Shown: positions 1 through 8,466, counted from the first letter of the stretch. The stretch: DNA of 32,845 bases from Candidatus Bathyarchaeota archaeon RBG_13_60_20 (GCA_001775965.1 MEZG01000082.1:3471-36315), one strand, 5' to 3'. The notes: a model not told the origin generated them from the letters alone. Numbers and translations are program-made.

Positions 1-1
1 C

Positions 2-337
2 TTTGAGTCCATCTTGGGTTCGGGGGTGCCCCTCCTCGCCATAATTATATTGGTTCCCCTGTTAATCGGCGCTATTTCAGGGACCCCCGCCATGGGCATT
101 GGCATCAGCTTCCCTATACTGCTGCCCCTCTTCGGGGAGCCCAACATCCACCTCACCAGCATCATATTCCTGGGCCTGACCAGCGCGTACCTCACCTCCC
201 CCATCCACCTCTGCCTCGTCCTCAGCAACAGCTACTTCAAGTCGGACCTCAACAAGGCCATAAGGTACCTGGCACCAAGCAGCGCCGCCCTCTTCACCGC
301 AGGCGTACTCTACCACCTGGCGCTGAACGCGCTGTAG
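2..337 (+). CDS. DUF401-type membrane protein, C-terminal part (cut by window start)
   Basis: The reading frame is open from base 2, so the gene begins before the window and only about the last 111 residues are present. What is visible is strongly hydrophobic, with about three membrane segments separated by short loops, and it ends in a hydrophobic helix. The pattern (GTPAMGIGISFPILLPLFG, a loop with LTSPIHLCLVLSNSYF, then a final helix) matches the C-terminal half of the DUF401 family of multi-pass transport-like membrane proteins. Substrate unknown. A TTG at 14 is in frame but is unlikely to be the real start because the family is much longer. The stop is followed by 44 bp before fen1. Confidence 0.7.
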   Translation, partial: FESILGSGVPLLAIIILVPLLIGAISGTPAMGIGISFPILLPLFGEPNIHLTSIIFLGLTSAYLTSPIHLCLVLSNSYFKSDLNKAIRYLAPSSAALFTAGVLYHLALNAL

Positions 338-381
338 GGCAACCCCTTTTAGCCCCCGCGGCCACTCACAGATCGGTTCCG

Positions 382-1407
382 TTGGGCGTCCCCCTAACCC
401 CCATCATAGTCAAGAAGACCCTCAAGCTGGGCGACCTCAAGGGCAGGAGCTTCGCCGTCGACGCCTTCAACGTGCTCCACCAGTTCCTCGCCCTCATAAG
501 GACCAGGGACGGGACGCCCCTCATGGACCGCGAGGGCCACGTCACCAGCCACCTAGTGGGCCTCGCCTTCAGGACCACGCGCCTCATCTCGGACTACGGC
601 ATGAGGCTCGTCTTCGTCTTCGACGGCAGGCCGCCCAGCCTCAAGGCGGGGGAGGTGGAGAAGCGGCGGGAGGCCAGGATGAAGGCGGAGAGGGAGTACG
701 AGGAGGCGGTCAGTAGGGGTGACAAGGCTCAGGCCTACTCAAAGGCCGTGATGACAGGCCGCCTAACCGGCCAGGCGCTGGATGACGCTAGGAGGCTCCT
801 TGACCTCCTGGGCATACCGTGGGTTCAGGCGCCCGGCGAGGGCGAGGCCCAGGCCGCATACATGGCCAGGCGGGGCGACGTCTGGGCGGCCAACAGCAGG
901 GACTATGACTCCCTTCTCTTCGGTGCGCCCCGCCTCGTCAGGTACCTGACTATTAGCGGCGAGGAGTGGCTCCCCAGTAAGGGCAGGGCACGCAAGCTGG
1001 AGCCTGAACTTATAGAGCTGGAGGCCATGCTGGTGAAACTCGGGATTACCCGGGAACAGCTCATCGACCTGTCCATCCTTGTGGGTACCGACTTCAACCA
1101 GGGCGTCAAGGGCGTCGGCCCCAAGACCGCCCTGAAGCTCATAAGACGGCACGGCTCCATAGAGAACCTTCCCACTGAGGTGCGCGAGAAGCTCCTAGGC
1201 TTCGGGGAGGTGAGGAGGATATACTTAGAGCCCGACGTAACCGATGACTACAGCGTCAAGCCGGGGCGTCTGAGGGAGGACGATCTGAGGGCGTTCCTGT
1301 GCGGCGAGCGCAGCTTCTCCCCCGATAGAGTCGGGACCCTCATCGAGAGGATGAAGACGGCCGGCAGACAGCGCAGCCTGGGCGACTACCTGGGGGAGCC
1401 GAGATGA
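382..1407 (+). CDS. fen: Flap endonuclease 1 (FEN1/Rad2 family)
   Basis: Structure-specific 5' flap nuclease that removes displaced RNA/DNA flaps during Okazaki fragment maturation and base excision repair. At 341 aa it is full length. The N domain begins MGVP (TTG start), and the metal-binding acids fit D27, D81, E153 and E155 (GEGEAQAAYM), D174 and D176 (NSRDYDS) and D237 (GTDFN), followed by a helix-hairpin-helix (GVKGVGPKTALKLI) that contacts duplex DNA. The tail carries a PIP-box-like QRSLGDYL at about 330-337, which would bind the PCNA encoded at 16430. The last 4 bases overlap the ligase start (ATGA), so the two genes are probably co-transcribed and translationally coupled. A CTTTTA element near 346-351 could be the TATA box. 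Confidence 0.96.
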   Translation: MGVPLTPIIVKKTLKLGDLKGRSFAVDAFNVLHQFLALIRTRDGTPLMDREGHVTSHLVGLAFRTTRLISDYGMRLVFVFDGRPPSLKAGEVEKRREARMKAEREYEEAVSRGDKAQAYSKAVMTGRLTGQALDDARRLLDLLGIPWVQAPGEGEAQAAYMARRGDVWAANSRDYDSLLFGAPRLVRYLTISGEEWLPSKGRARKLEPELIELEAMLVKLGITREQLIDLSILVGTDFNQGVKGVGPKTALKLIRRHGSIENLPTEVREKLLGFGEVRRIYLEPDVTDDYSVKPGRLREDDLRAFLCGERSFSPDRVGTLIERMKTAGRQRSLGDYLGEPR

Positions 1408-2993
1408 CCGAGACCACCTTCAGGGCGCTGGCCCTCCTCGCCCACAGCCTGGAGGCCACGCCGAGCCGGAATGAGAAGACTGCCCTCATCTCAGGGTTCC
1501 TGCGGGGCCTGCAGCCCGGCGAGGTGGGCCCCGCCGTGCTGCTGCTGGTGGGCTCAATCTTCCCCGAGTTCGAGCCCAGGAGCCTCGACGTGGGGTGGAG
1601 GACCGTCAAGCGGGTCCTCGAGGGCGGCGGCCAGACGACCCTGTTCAGGGAGGCGCTGACCATCAACCGCGTCCACGGTGCCCTTTCGGACGTAGCCCGG
1701 AGGGTGGGTCAGGGCTCCCGGAGGGCCAAGGAGCAGCTCATCGAGGGGCTGCTGGTATCAGCCGACCCCCAAGAGGCCGACGTTTTAGTCCGGATAATAT
1801 TCGGTGAGATGAGGATCGGCGTCAACGAGGGCTTAATGCTTGAGGCCGTCGCCGAGGCCGCTGGCGTCCCCCCGGGCGCTGTGAGGAGGGCCCTCATGGT
1901 GACGGGGGACCTGGGGAAGGTGGCGCAGGCGGCCATGGAGCTGGGCGAGGAGGGTCTCAGGTCCATGGGTGCCACCCTCTTCGTGCCCCTGAAGCCCATG
2001 CTCGCCAGTGTCGCCGAGGACCCCGAGGAGGCGTTGGAGGAGCACGGCGGGGAATCCGCCTTCGAGTACAAGTACGACGGGGCCAGGATACAGATACACC
2101 GGCGCGGCGGCGACGTGAGGGTGTTCAGCAGGAGGCTCTCCGACGTGACGGGCAGCCTCCCCGACATCGTGGAGCTTGTAGGGGAGACGATACCGGGCGG
2201 GGATGTCATACTGGAGGGCGAGGTCGTGGCCGTAGGCGAGAACGGCAGGCCCCTCCCCTTCCAGGACCTCATGAGGAGGTTCACCCGCGTCACGGACGTC
2301 CAGGAGATGGCCCAGAGGGTGCCTCTGCGGCTGTTCCTCTTCGACGTCCTCCTCGCGGGGGGGGACCTGCTCATAGACGAGCCCTACAGCAGGAGGTGGG
2401 TGACCCTTGAGGGGATCGCCCCGAACCGGCTCCTCGCCCGAAGGCTGGTCACCTCCGACCCCGAGGCCGCCCGATCCATGCTGGACCAAGCCCTGGCTGA
2501 GGGGCATGAGGGCCTCATGGCTAAGAGACTGGGCAGTGTCTATACCCCGGGGACCAGAGGTAAGGCGTGGCTCAAGATCAAGGCCGCGGAGACCCTTGAC
2601 GTGGTGATAGCCGCCGCCGAGTGGGGCTCGGGGAGGCGGAGGGGCTGGCTCAGCAACTACCACCTGGCAGTCTGGGGCGGCGGCGAGGCCCTGGTGATAG
2701 GCAAGACCTTCAAGGGGCTCACGGACGATGAGTTCAGGTGGATGACGGACCGTCTCAGGTCCCTCAAGACGAGTGAAACCGACTACACGGTCCACGTGCG
2801 TCCCGAGCTGGTGGTGGAGGTGGCCTTCAACGAGATTCAGCGGAGCCCCCGATACGCGTCGGGGTACGCACTCAGGTTCGCCCGCATAACCCGGATAAGG
2901 GAGGACAAGGCCCCGGGGGACGCGGACACTCTGGGCAAGGTGGAGGAGCTCTACGCCAGGCAGTTTAGGTACAAGGACAGGGCCGGCTTCTAG
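1404..2993 (+). CDS. lig: ATP-dependent DNA ligase (archaeal LigI type)
   Basis: Seals nicks after flap removal through an enzyme-AMP intermediate. At 529 aa it is slightly shorter than many archaeal LigI enzymes. An N-terminal DNA-binding domain spans roughly residues 1-200. The nucleotidyltransferase domain has motif I EYKYDGARIQIH with catalytic Lys223, motif III-like LFLFDVLL, motif IV EGLMAKRL and motif V AWLKIK. The C-terminal OB fold ends with a conserved SPRYASGYALRFARITRIREDK segment (split here: SPRYASGYALRF, then ARITRIREDK). The ATG lies in the ATGA overlap with the fen1 stop, so flap cutting and nick sealing are encoded as one unit. No PIP box was clear to me. Confidence 0.96.
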   Translation: MTETTFRALALLAHSLEATPSRNEKTALISGFLRGLQPGEVGPAVLLLVGSIFPEFEPRSLDVGWRTVKRVLEGGGQTTLFREALTINRVHGALSDVARRVGQGSRRAKEQLIEGLLVSADPQEADVLVRIIFGEMRIGVNEGLMLEAVAEAAGVPPGAVRRALMVTGDLGKVAQAAMELGEEGLRSMGATLFVPLKPMLASVAEDPEEALEEHGGESAFEYKYDGARIQIHRRGGDVRVFSRRLSDVTGSLPDIVELVGETIPGGDVILEGEVVAVGENGRPLPFQDLMRRFTRVTDVQEMAQRVPLRLFLFDVLLAGGDLLIDEPYSRRWVTLEGIAPNRLLARRLVTSDPEAARSMLDQALAEGHEGLMAKRLGSVYTPGTRGKAWLKIKAAETLDVVIAAAEWGSGRRRGWLSNYHLAVWGGGEALVIGKTFKGLTDDEFRWMTDRLRSLKTSETDYTVHVRPELVVEVAFNEIQRSPRYASGYALRFARITRIREDKAPGDADTLGKVEELYARQFRYKDRAGF

Positions 2994-3024
2994 CCCCCTC
3001 TCATGAACGGCGACCCGACGCGGC

Positions 3025-3579
3025 TCAAGGCGCTGAGGTCGCGGTGCCCCCCGGAGGTATCCTGGTTCCCCTCCCGTCCGATGAGCTGTGGACCCTGGAG
3101 AACTTCCTCTCGATGAGCTGGTACTCCAGCAGCAGGTACAGGGTGGCCAGGAGGCCGCCCACCAGCAGCCACCAGCTGAAGCTGGTGAGGTAGAGGGTGT
3201 ACCCCAGGGGTAGCCCCAGGCCCTCCGTGAAGACCAGGCCCCCGCCCGAGAAGACGACGGATGCGAAGGTGAAGTAGTAGACCACGTGTATCCTGTTCAC
3301 GAGCCTGCCCCGCTCGGCCTTCATCTCGTCGACGCCGGCGAGCATCTGCTTCCACTTCTCCCCGAAGCCCATGACCTCAACGGCCTCAGGGTCCAGGTCG
3401 ATGATGCCCTTCATGGTGTGGACGAACTTCTCGTTCTCCTCCACCATCCTGGCCTTCTGGGCCTCCCTGTACAGCTCGAACCTGGCCTCGAACCCGTCGT
3501 CGAAGGTGAGGCGGAAGATGACCGCGTGGCTCAAGGACATGACCACGGCCAGCAGGATCAGTATGTAGGGCTCCAGCAC
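3025..3579 (-). CDS. Membrane protein with coiled-coil middle, paralog of the next gene upstream
   Basis: A 184-aa protein with a GTG start. Hydrophobic segment at about residues 5-22, a charged helical stretch at about 28-95 (probable coiled coil), then two membrane helices at about 98-120 and 130-152, and a polar tail. The neighbour at 3613-4128 has the same layout and shared positions (FR...F..RF, FGE.W...L, AER.R, V..YY), so the two arose by duplication. N-terminal helix, coiled coil and C-terminal helices recall the archaeal DUF106/EMC3 insertase topology, but I do not see the DUF106 signature, so no function is claimed. A TTTTATTG box at 3602-3611 on this strand may give it its own promoter in the 33-bp gap. 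Confidence 0.75.
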   Translation of the reverse strand: MLEPYILILLAVVMSLSHAVIFRLTFDDGFEARFELYREAQKARMVEENEKFVHTMKGIIDLDPEAVEVMGFGEKWKQMLAGVDEMKAERGRLVNRIHVVYYFTFASVVFSGGGLVFTEGLGLPLGYTLYLTSFSWWLLVGGLLATLYLLLEYQLIERKFSRVHSSSDGRGTRIPPGGTATSAP

Positions 3580-3612
3580 TCCGGTTGATGGTTGAGCTCT
3601 GGCAATAAAAAC

Positions 3613-4128
3613 CTACGGCTGCGGCTGGAGGCCCCTCTCCGTCTCCCCGAGGGACGCGGCGAGCCTCCTGTAGGAGAGCTGGTAGAGCACCAGCAGCGCC
3701 GACGTGAACAGTATGAATCCCCAGCCGATGGTGGCCGCTGTGACCGTGACCCCCGCCACATCTGTGAGGGCCCCCGGGTACACGAAGAACAGAAACGAGT
3801 TGAGCAGCCCAAGCATGAGCATGTAGTAGATGAACACGACGTGGCCGTCCATCCTCTCGCGCTCCGCGTTCAGGGTGTTCAGGACGGCCAGCCTCTTCCT
3901 CCAGAGCTCGCCGAACTCGACCAGCTCGCGGGGCTCCTCCCCCGCCTCGATGCTCGCCCTGTGCCTCTCCTCCATCTCGCTGTTGGCCCTGAGCATCCTC
4001 TCCCTTAGGCCGCCCTGGGCCCTCGCGAAGCGGCCCCGGAAGTCTTCCCCGTAGAAGGACCGGAACACCACGTGGTTAGCCAGCCCCATTAGCACTATGG
4101 TCGCCGGTAGAGCGTAGGCGTACGCCAA
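3613..4128 (-). CDS. Membrane protein with coiled-coil middle, first of a paralogous pair
   Basis: A 171-aa protein with a TTG start. N-terminal membrane helix at about residues 4-20, a long charged segment rich in R, E and A at about 25-95, two hydrophobic helices at about 100-120 and 127-150, then a basic tail. It aligns along most of its length with the protein at 3025-3579, with the strongest match at the FGELW..RL and NAERERM region. The gene precedes its paralog on the minus strand. A CTTTAA element at 4155-4160 lies about 28 bp before the start, as expected of a TATA box for a leaderless mRNA. Function unknown; the topology only loosely resembles EMC3/DUF106 membrane insertases. Confidence 0.75.
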   Translation of the reverse strand: MAYAYALPATIVLMGLANHVVFRSFYGEDFRGRFARAQGGLRERMLRANSEMEERHRASIEAGEEPRELVEFGELWRKRLAVLNTLNAERERMDGHVVFIYYMLMLGLLNSFLFFVYPGALTDVAGVTVTAATIGWGFILFTSALLVLYQLSYRRLAASLGETERGLQPQP

Positions 4129-4190
4129 TCTGACGTTTATTCTCTGAAAATGTGTTAAAGGGGTTTATGGAGTAGGATAATTGGGGGTTC

Positions 4191-5618
4191 CTACGCGTCC
4201 TTGAGCTGGTCCAGCGGGGGCTTCAGGTCCAGCGGGATGGGGGGTTTGTACTCGCGTCCCGCGAGCCTCTCCACCCACTCCTCCTTCACCTTCTTCATCA
4301 GCTCCGGCTTCGTGAGTAGCTCCAGGGCGCAGGCCGCGTGGACCTTGGTGCTGAACAGGAGCCCCTTGTGGCCTATGCTCATCCCGTTCTGGGCCACGAA
4401 CTGCCAGCTGTGGCCCGGGGTGCCCAGCATGCTGCACGATGTGCTGTACTCCACGGTGGGGACGACCCAGCTCACGTCGCTGACGTCGGTGCTGCCGGCG
4501 CCCACCATCCCGGCCCTGTAGTCGTCTAGGACCCGCTCGTCGAAGTGGACGTCCCGCAGCTTCTCCCAGCCCGGCCTGTTGCTCTTCTGGAGGCCGTTCA
4601 TCTTCTGGTCGATGTTTATGGATTCAGCCATCTTGTCCGCGAACTTGAGGTCCTCCTCGCTGAACTTGGGTGCGCCCACCAGCCTCATCTGCTCCACGAC
4701 GAGCTCGGCGAGCACCTTGTTGGGCAGCGAGTTGTAGCAGCCTGTCAGGAACTCCACCTTGTGGGTGGTCCTTGCCATGAGGTCCGCGCCCTTGACGATG
4801 TCCATGATCCACCTGTAGATCTCATCGACCTGGGCGCGCTCCGGAGCCCTGTTATAGTACCACGTCCTGGCGTAGGCGGGGACCACGTTGGGCTGGCCTC
4901 CGCACTCCTCGTGGATGTAGTGGACGCGGGCCTTCTCGATGACGTGCTCCCGCATGAAGTTGACGCCGTTGCTCATGAGCTCCACGGCGTCCAGCGCGCT
5001 TATCCCGTTCTCCGGGTCCCCTGCGCTGTGGGCGGTTCTGCCGTAGAAGTGGACCTTGAAGCTGTTCATGGCGTTGCTGCTGCCTGTGCCGGCAGTGTTG
5101 GCGCTGCCCGGGTGGTGGGCTAGGACCGCGTCCACGCCCTTGAATAGGCCGTGGCGCACCATCCAAATTTTACCTACCAGGGTTTCCTCGGCTGGGCACC
5201 CGTACACCTTGACGGTGCCCTTCACCTTGTGCTCCTCCATGGCCGTCTTGAGGGCGATGCCCGCGGCGACCGCCCCTGAGCCGTAGATGTTGTGGCCGCA
5301 GCCGTGGCCGGGGGCCCCTTCCTTCACAGGCTCCTTCCAGGGGACCGCTTTCTGGCTGATGCCCGCCAGGGCGTCCAGCTCGCCCAGGATGCCAATTGTT
5401 GGGCCCTTACCGTTGCTCCACGTAGCCACGAAGGCCGTGGGCATCTCGGCGACGCCCCTCTCCAGCCTGAACCCATACTTCTCGGCCACGTCCGAGAGGT
5501 ACTTGCTGGTCTTGTGCTCTAGGAGGCCCAGCTCGGCGAACTCCCAGACCTTGTCGCTCCACTCGATGATCCTCTTCTCGTTCTCGTCTACCCACTGATA
5601 AGCGGTTTCCTTCAACAC
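4191..5618 (-). CDS. M20D-family amidohydrolase (AbgB-like metallopeptidase)
   Basis: A 475-aa cytoplasmic amidase of the M20 dimetal family, closest in pattern to AbgB, the p-aminobenzoyl-glutamate hydrolase B subunit, and other aminoacyl-amide hydrolases. Visible motifs are GILGELDAL at about 76-84, APGHGCGHN at about 102-110 with metal-binding His and Cys, CPAEET at about 141-146 with the catalytic Glu pair, HHPG near 168-171 and the dimerisation-lid TAHSAGDPE segment. Near the C terminus STDVSDVSW and PGHSWQF are typical of AbgB-like enzymes. The start is GTG with a TTG directly after. Its substrate cannot be read from sequence. It stands alone, separated from the ECF-type gene by 51 bp on the same strand. 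Confidence 0.88.
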   Translation of the reverse strand: MLKETAYQWVDENEKRIIEWSDKVWEFAELGLLEHKTSKYLSDVAEKYGFRLERGVAEMPTAFVATWSNGKGPTIGILGELDALAGISQKAVPWKEPVKEGAPGHGCGHNIYGSGAVAAGIALKTAMEEHKVKGTVKVYGCPAEETLVGKIWMVRHGLFKGVDAVLAHHPGSANTAGTGSSNAMNSFKVHFYGRTAHSAGDPENGISALDAVELMSNGVNFMREHVIEKARVHYIHEECGGQPNVVPAYARTWYYNRAPERAQVDEIYRWIMDIVKGADLMARTTHKVEFLTGCYNSLPNKVLAELVVEQMRLVGAPKFSEEDLKFADKMAESINIDQKMNGLQKSNRPGWEKLRDVHFDERVLDDYRAGMVGAGSTDVSDVSWVVPTVEYSTSCSMLGTPGHSWQFVAQNGMSIGHKGLLFSTKVHAACALELLTKPELMKKVKEEWVERLAGREYKPPIPLDLKPPLDQLKDA

Positions 5619-5669
5619 AGATCAGAGTGAATGCTGCCGGTGAGGCTTTAAAACCCTCGGCCGGGCGGG

Positions 5670-6233
5670 TTACCCGGGCAGCCGCTTCCTCACGGCCCCG
5701 TCCAGAAAGACCCCGAGGCCCACGGTGATAGCCCCCTGAGCGAGATTGAACACCGCTATCAGGGGCAGCAGCCCGTAGGTGGCCTCCAAGGGGACCCCGT
5801 AGAGGTTTGGCAGCACGTACAGGTTGACCAGCGTCATGGCAGCGACCCTGGTCGTGATGGCGATGACGGACGCGGCGCCCAGCCACCTTCCGCCCAGAGT
5901 CCTGTCAACGACCACCCTTAGCCCCAGGTGGAAGCCCGCCACCGTGGAGAGCTCTGCCAGCGACTTGATGGACGCCGAAAGCAGGTTGCCGCTCCTCGCC
6001 AGGATTCCGAGGCCAGCCACCGTGGACGTGACCACCGCCGAGTCCGGCCCATACATGAGGAGGCTGAGCATTATGGGGACGCCCGTGAAGTCGAACTTGA
6101 GGTCGGGGTACCAGGGGAAGGGTATCTTGAGGCCCGAGTACTTGAGGGCGTAGTCGAAGACGAGCACCAGAGCGGCCAGGATCGAGGTGCCCATGAGCTT
6201 GGCTGTCCTGCTGCGAGGCGTGTTGAGGTACAT
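5670..6233 (-). CDS. ECF transporter S-component-like membrane protein
   Basis: A 187-aa, mostly hydrophobic protein with five to six membrane helices. The loop LKFDFTGVPIMLSLLMYGP at about 45-63 resembles the region after helix 1 in substrate-capture (S) subunits of energy-coupling factor vitamin transporters, especially the RibU-like group. The family binds vitamins or related small molecules with high affinity and works with a shared energising module (EcfT and two ATPases) that is not in this window. ATG start; a GGTATAATG element on the minus strand near 6289-6297 may be the TATA box. I saw no FMN or TPP riboswitch in the leader. The substrate is unknown. The M20D amidohydrolase gene lies downstream and could be co-transcribed. 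Confidence 0.72.
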   Translation of the reverse strand: MYLNTPRSRTAKLMGTSILAALVLVFDYALKYSGLKIPFPWYPDLKFDFTGVPIMLSLLMYGPDSAVVTSTVAGLGILARSGNLLSASIKSLAELSTVAGFHLGLRVVVDRTLGGRWLGAASVIAITTRVAAMTLVNLYVLPNLYGVPLEATYGLLPLIAVFNLAQGAITVGLGVFLDGAVRKRLPG

Positions 6234-6384
6234 CTCGTTACACTCAGGTCAGCCATGGGTGGTATATGAGCTTGTAGCTGGACCGCTACATTATACCACG
6301 ATTATTCGGGTCGGCGGGCACGGAGGCTTGGGGCCAGATGCCCTTTCAGGCTCAGTCGGGGGACAGGTTCACCTGCCCAACACC

Positions 6385-6392
6385 TTTAAAAA
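6385..6392 (+). promoter_or_regulatory. TATA box of the small winged-helix gene leader
   Basis: CCTTTAAAAAGG sits at 6383-6394. With the usual spacing of about 26 bp, transcription would begin near 6415, just before the GTG at 6417. Confidence 0.55.
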
Positions 6393-6416
6393 GGCTGGTG
6401 CCCGGGGTAACCCCTA

Positions 6417-6476
6417 GTGACGGATGTGCATCACCTCCAATATCAGACGGCGGAGCTAAAAACCTCCGCAGATTGA
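6417..6476 (+). CDS. Possible leaderless upstream ORF, 19 codons, overlapping the next gene
   Basis: A GTG lies at the predicted transcription start set by the TATA box at 6385-6392. It opens a 19-codon frame (VTDVHHLQYQTAELKTSAD) ending in TGA at 6474-6476. That stop overlaps the TTG start of the downstream gene in the arrangement TTGA. A 6-bp hairpin (6450-6455 with 6464-6469) lies inside it, just before the overlap. This is the layout expected of translational coupling or a regulatory leader peptide. I found no other in-frame start for the downstream gene after the inferred transcription start. There is no evidence of expression. Confidence 0.35.
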   Translation: MTDVHHLQYQTAELKTSAD

Positions 6477-6751
6477 TTCTACGCACCCTTAACCAGAACC
6501 AGGTAATCGTCCTCAACGCAGTAGCGGGGAACGACCAGTCCCTCACGAGCCTACTCAGGCAGCTATCGGAGGACCACGGGGTTCCCCTCTCCACCCTGAA
6601 GCTGAACGCCAGGATACTCCGGGAGCTGAACCTCATCTCATACGGGTCTATCAGGGACAGGAAGGCCGCAAGGCTGGAGGACCTGGGGAGGTTCGTCTTC
6701 GGGCTTCTAGGTGAGAGAGGCGGGGGCGCCATGCTTAGGTACGCGGACTAG
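6473..6751 (+). CDS. Small winged-helix-like DNA-binding protein
   Basis: About 92 aa from the TTG at 6473. The frame is open further upstream (to 6338), but that part is poorly coding and crosses the TATA box, so the shorter form is preferred. The protein has the helix pattern of an archaeal winged helix-turn-helix: NQVIVLNAVAG, then SLTSLLRQLSEDHGVPLST as helix 2 and recognition helix LKLNARILRELNLI, then a wing with YGS...KAARLEDLGRF. These small proteins usually act as transcription regulators or degrade into orphan DNA-binding proteins; the target is unknown. Its 3' end overlaps that of the convergent acyl-CoA synthetase gene by 4 bp. Confidence 0.65.
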   Translation: MILRTLNQNQVIVLNAVAGNDQSLTSLLRQLSEDHGVPLSTLKLNARILRELNLISYGSIRDRKAARLEDLGRFVFGLLGERGGGAMLRYAD

Positions 6752-8442
6752 GGCTCCTCTCCGCTCCCCTCAACATGTTCCTTGATCTTTTCATCTATCA
6801 TCCGCAGCAAGGCCCCCCTGTCAACCTTACCCATTGTGGTCACGGGTATGTTGTCCACGAACGTGATCCTTGAGGGCAGCTCATACTCCTTGAGCCTCCC
6901 CCTGCACAGCTCCAGCAGCTCGTCCTCCAGCCCCTGTGTGGGCTGGTGGTCCTCCCTGAGCTTGACGATGGCCATCACGTCTGTGGAGCACCTTAGGGGG
7001 TCGGGGACCCCGAAAGCGGCCGCCATCTCCACGTATGGGTGGGACTGCAGCGCCTCCTCGACCACGGCGGGCCACACCGTGTGCCCGCGGGCCAGGATCC
7101 GCTCCATCTTCCTTCCAACGACGTACAGGTACCCGGCCTCGTCCATGTAGCCGGTGTCCCCCGTGTAGAGCCAGCCGCCGCGCAGCGCCTGGGCCGTAGC
7201 CTCAGGGTCTCCCCAGTAGCCCTTCATCAGCTGGGGCCCCCTGACCCTGATCTCGCCCACCTGGCCCGGGGCCATCTCCAGCTCGCCCAGCTGGAGGTCC
7301 ACGATGCTGATCTCCGTGTCGGGGTATGGGAGCCCTACGCTGGCGTAGTTGGGCTCCCCCTCCACGGGGGTGGCGCAGACGCCGGGCCCCGCCTCCGTGA
7401 GCCCGTAGCCCTGGTGCATGCGGGCGCCTGCCACCTTCTCGAAGGCCCTCATGTGCTCCACAGGTATGGACGCGCCCCCGGAGGCGCACGTGGTGAGGCT
7501 CGTCAGGTCGTACCTGGCGAGACCCGGGTGGCCCAGCACCTCCTTGATGAGCCTCGGGATCAGGGGGAAGTGGGTCACCCTGTGCCTGTCGACGGCTCCT
7601 ATTATCTCCTCCGCGGTGGGGTTGGGGAGCAGCACCATGGTGCACCCGAAGCTCACGGCCTCGTTCATGACCATAAGCCCGTAGCTGTGGAAGAACGGCA
7701 TGGCGCACAGGATGACGGGCCACCCCGCCGCCTGAGGCTTGGCGCTGTAGCCCCAGCCCCTGAGCCAGTGGTACGACTGGAGGGCGTTGGCCACCAGCCC
7801 GTAGTGGGTGAGGGTGACGCCCTTGGGGTCGCCCGAGGTGCCGCTGGTGAACATGATGACCGCCGCGTCCTCCCTGGCGTCGATCTCGGCCTCATCAGCC
7901 AGCCCGGGGCCCGTGATCAGGTCCTCGAATCTCAGGGCGCCCCGGGGGCGCCGTGCTCCCCTTTGCCTGAGCCGGGACAGGGCACTCAGGTGAGCCGGGG
8001 CGTAGTGGGCGGCCTCCGCCACCAAGACCGTCCCAGGAGTCTCCTCCGGCAGCCTGTCCAGGAGCCTGTCCAAGGCGACCAAGACCTTGCACCCCGTCTC
8101 CTCGAGCTCCCTCCCGATCTCTGGAGCCGGCATCAGGGGGTTCAAGGCGACGACCACGGCCCCCAGCAGGTGCGCCGCATTGTAAGCGACGATGAAGTGG
8201 GGCGTGTTGGGCAGCAGCAGCCCCACCCTGTCCCCCCTCCCCACGCCCAGCTCCCTCAAGCTGGAGGCGAGGCTCCGCGCCTGCCCCCAGAGCTCCTTGT
8301 AGGTCCACCTGGCCCCGAAGTACAAAGCGGCGGGCCTGTCGGGGAACTTCCGGGCGCTGTTCCTCCAGAGCTCATGGACGGGCATCTCGGGGTACTTGAT
8401 GCTTATGGGAACCCCCTGGGGGTAGCGGCCGGAAACGGTCAT
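6748..8442 (-). CDS. Acyl-CoA synthetase / AMP-dependent ligase
   Basis: A 564-aa ANL-superfamily enzyme that activates a carboxylic acid (fatty or aromatic acid) to acyl-AMP and then to acyl-CoA. The phosphate-binding loop TSGTSGDPKGVTLTH is at about 199-213, followed by the acyl-pocket region, GYGLTEAGPGV (motif A5 type), the adenosine-binding WLYTGDTGYMDEAGYLY and hinge GRKMERI. The C-terminal catalytic lysine is in PVTTMGKVDRGALL near residue 540. Length and motifs match long/medium-chain acyl-CoA ligases; chain specificity cannot be told. ATG start. A TATA-like TTTATAGT on this strand, centred 28 bp upstream, suggests a leaderless transcript divergent from the DapA-like gene. Confidence 0.92.
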   Translation of the reverse strand: MTVSGRYPQGVPISIKYPEMPVHELWRNSARKFPDRPAALYFGARWTYKELWGQARSLASSLRELGVGRGDRVGLLLPNTPHFIVAYNAAHLLGAVVVALNPLMPAPEIGRELEETGCKVLVALDRLLDRLPEETPGTVLVAEAAHYAPAHLSALSRLRQRGARRPRGALRFEDLITGPGLADEAEIDAREDAAVIMFTSGTSGDPKGVTLTHYGLVANALQSYHWLRGWGYSAKPQAAGWPVILCAMPFFHSYGLMVMNEAVSFGCTMVLLPNPTAEEIIGAVDRHRVTHFPLIPRLIKEVLGHPGLARYDLTSLTTCASGGASIPVEHMRAFEKVAGARMHQGYGLTEAGPGVCATPVEGEPNYASVGLPYPDTEISIVDLQLGELEMAPGQVGEIRVRGPQLMKGYWGDPEATAQALRGGWLYTGDTGYMDEAGYLYVVGRKMERILARGHTVWPAVVEEALQSHPYVEMAAAFGVPDPLRCSTDVMAIVKLREDHQPTQGLEDELLELCRGRLKEYELPSRITFVDNIPVTTMGKVDRGALLRMIDEKIKEHVEGSGEEP

Positions 8443-8466
8443 CGACTGAGGGGGGGAGCCGCCTGA

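Noticed and set aside
6429-6437. ATCACCTCC, identical to the 16S rRNA 3' end
   Set aside because: Only nine bases and no rRNA sequence upstream; chance match, at most a site able to pair with a Shine-Dalgarno sequence.
7039-8466. 475-codon open frame on the plus strand opposite the acyl-CoA synthetase
   Set aside because: Composition rich in G, P, V, H and R and no domain; it is the complement shadow of a GC-rich gene with all catalytic motifs on the other strand.
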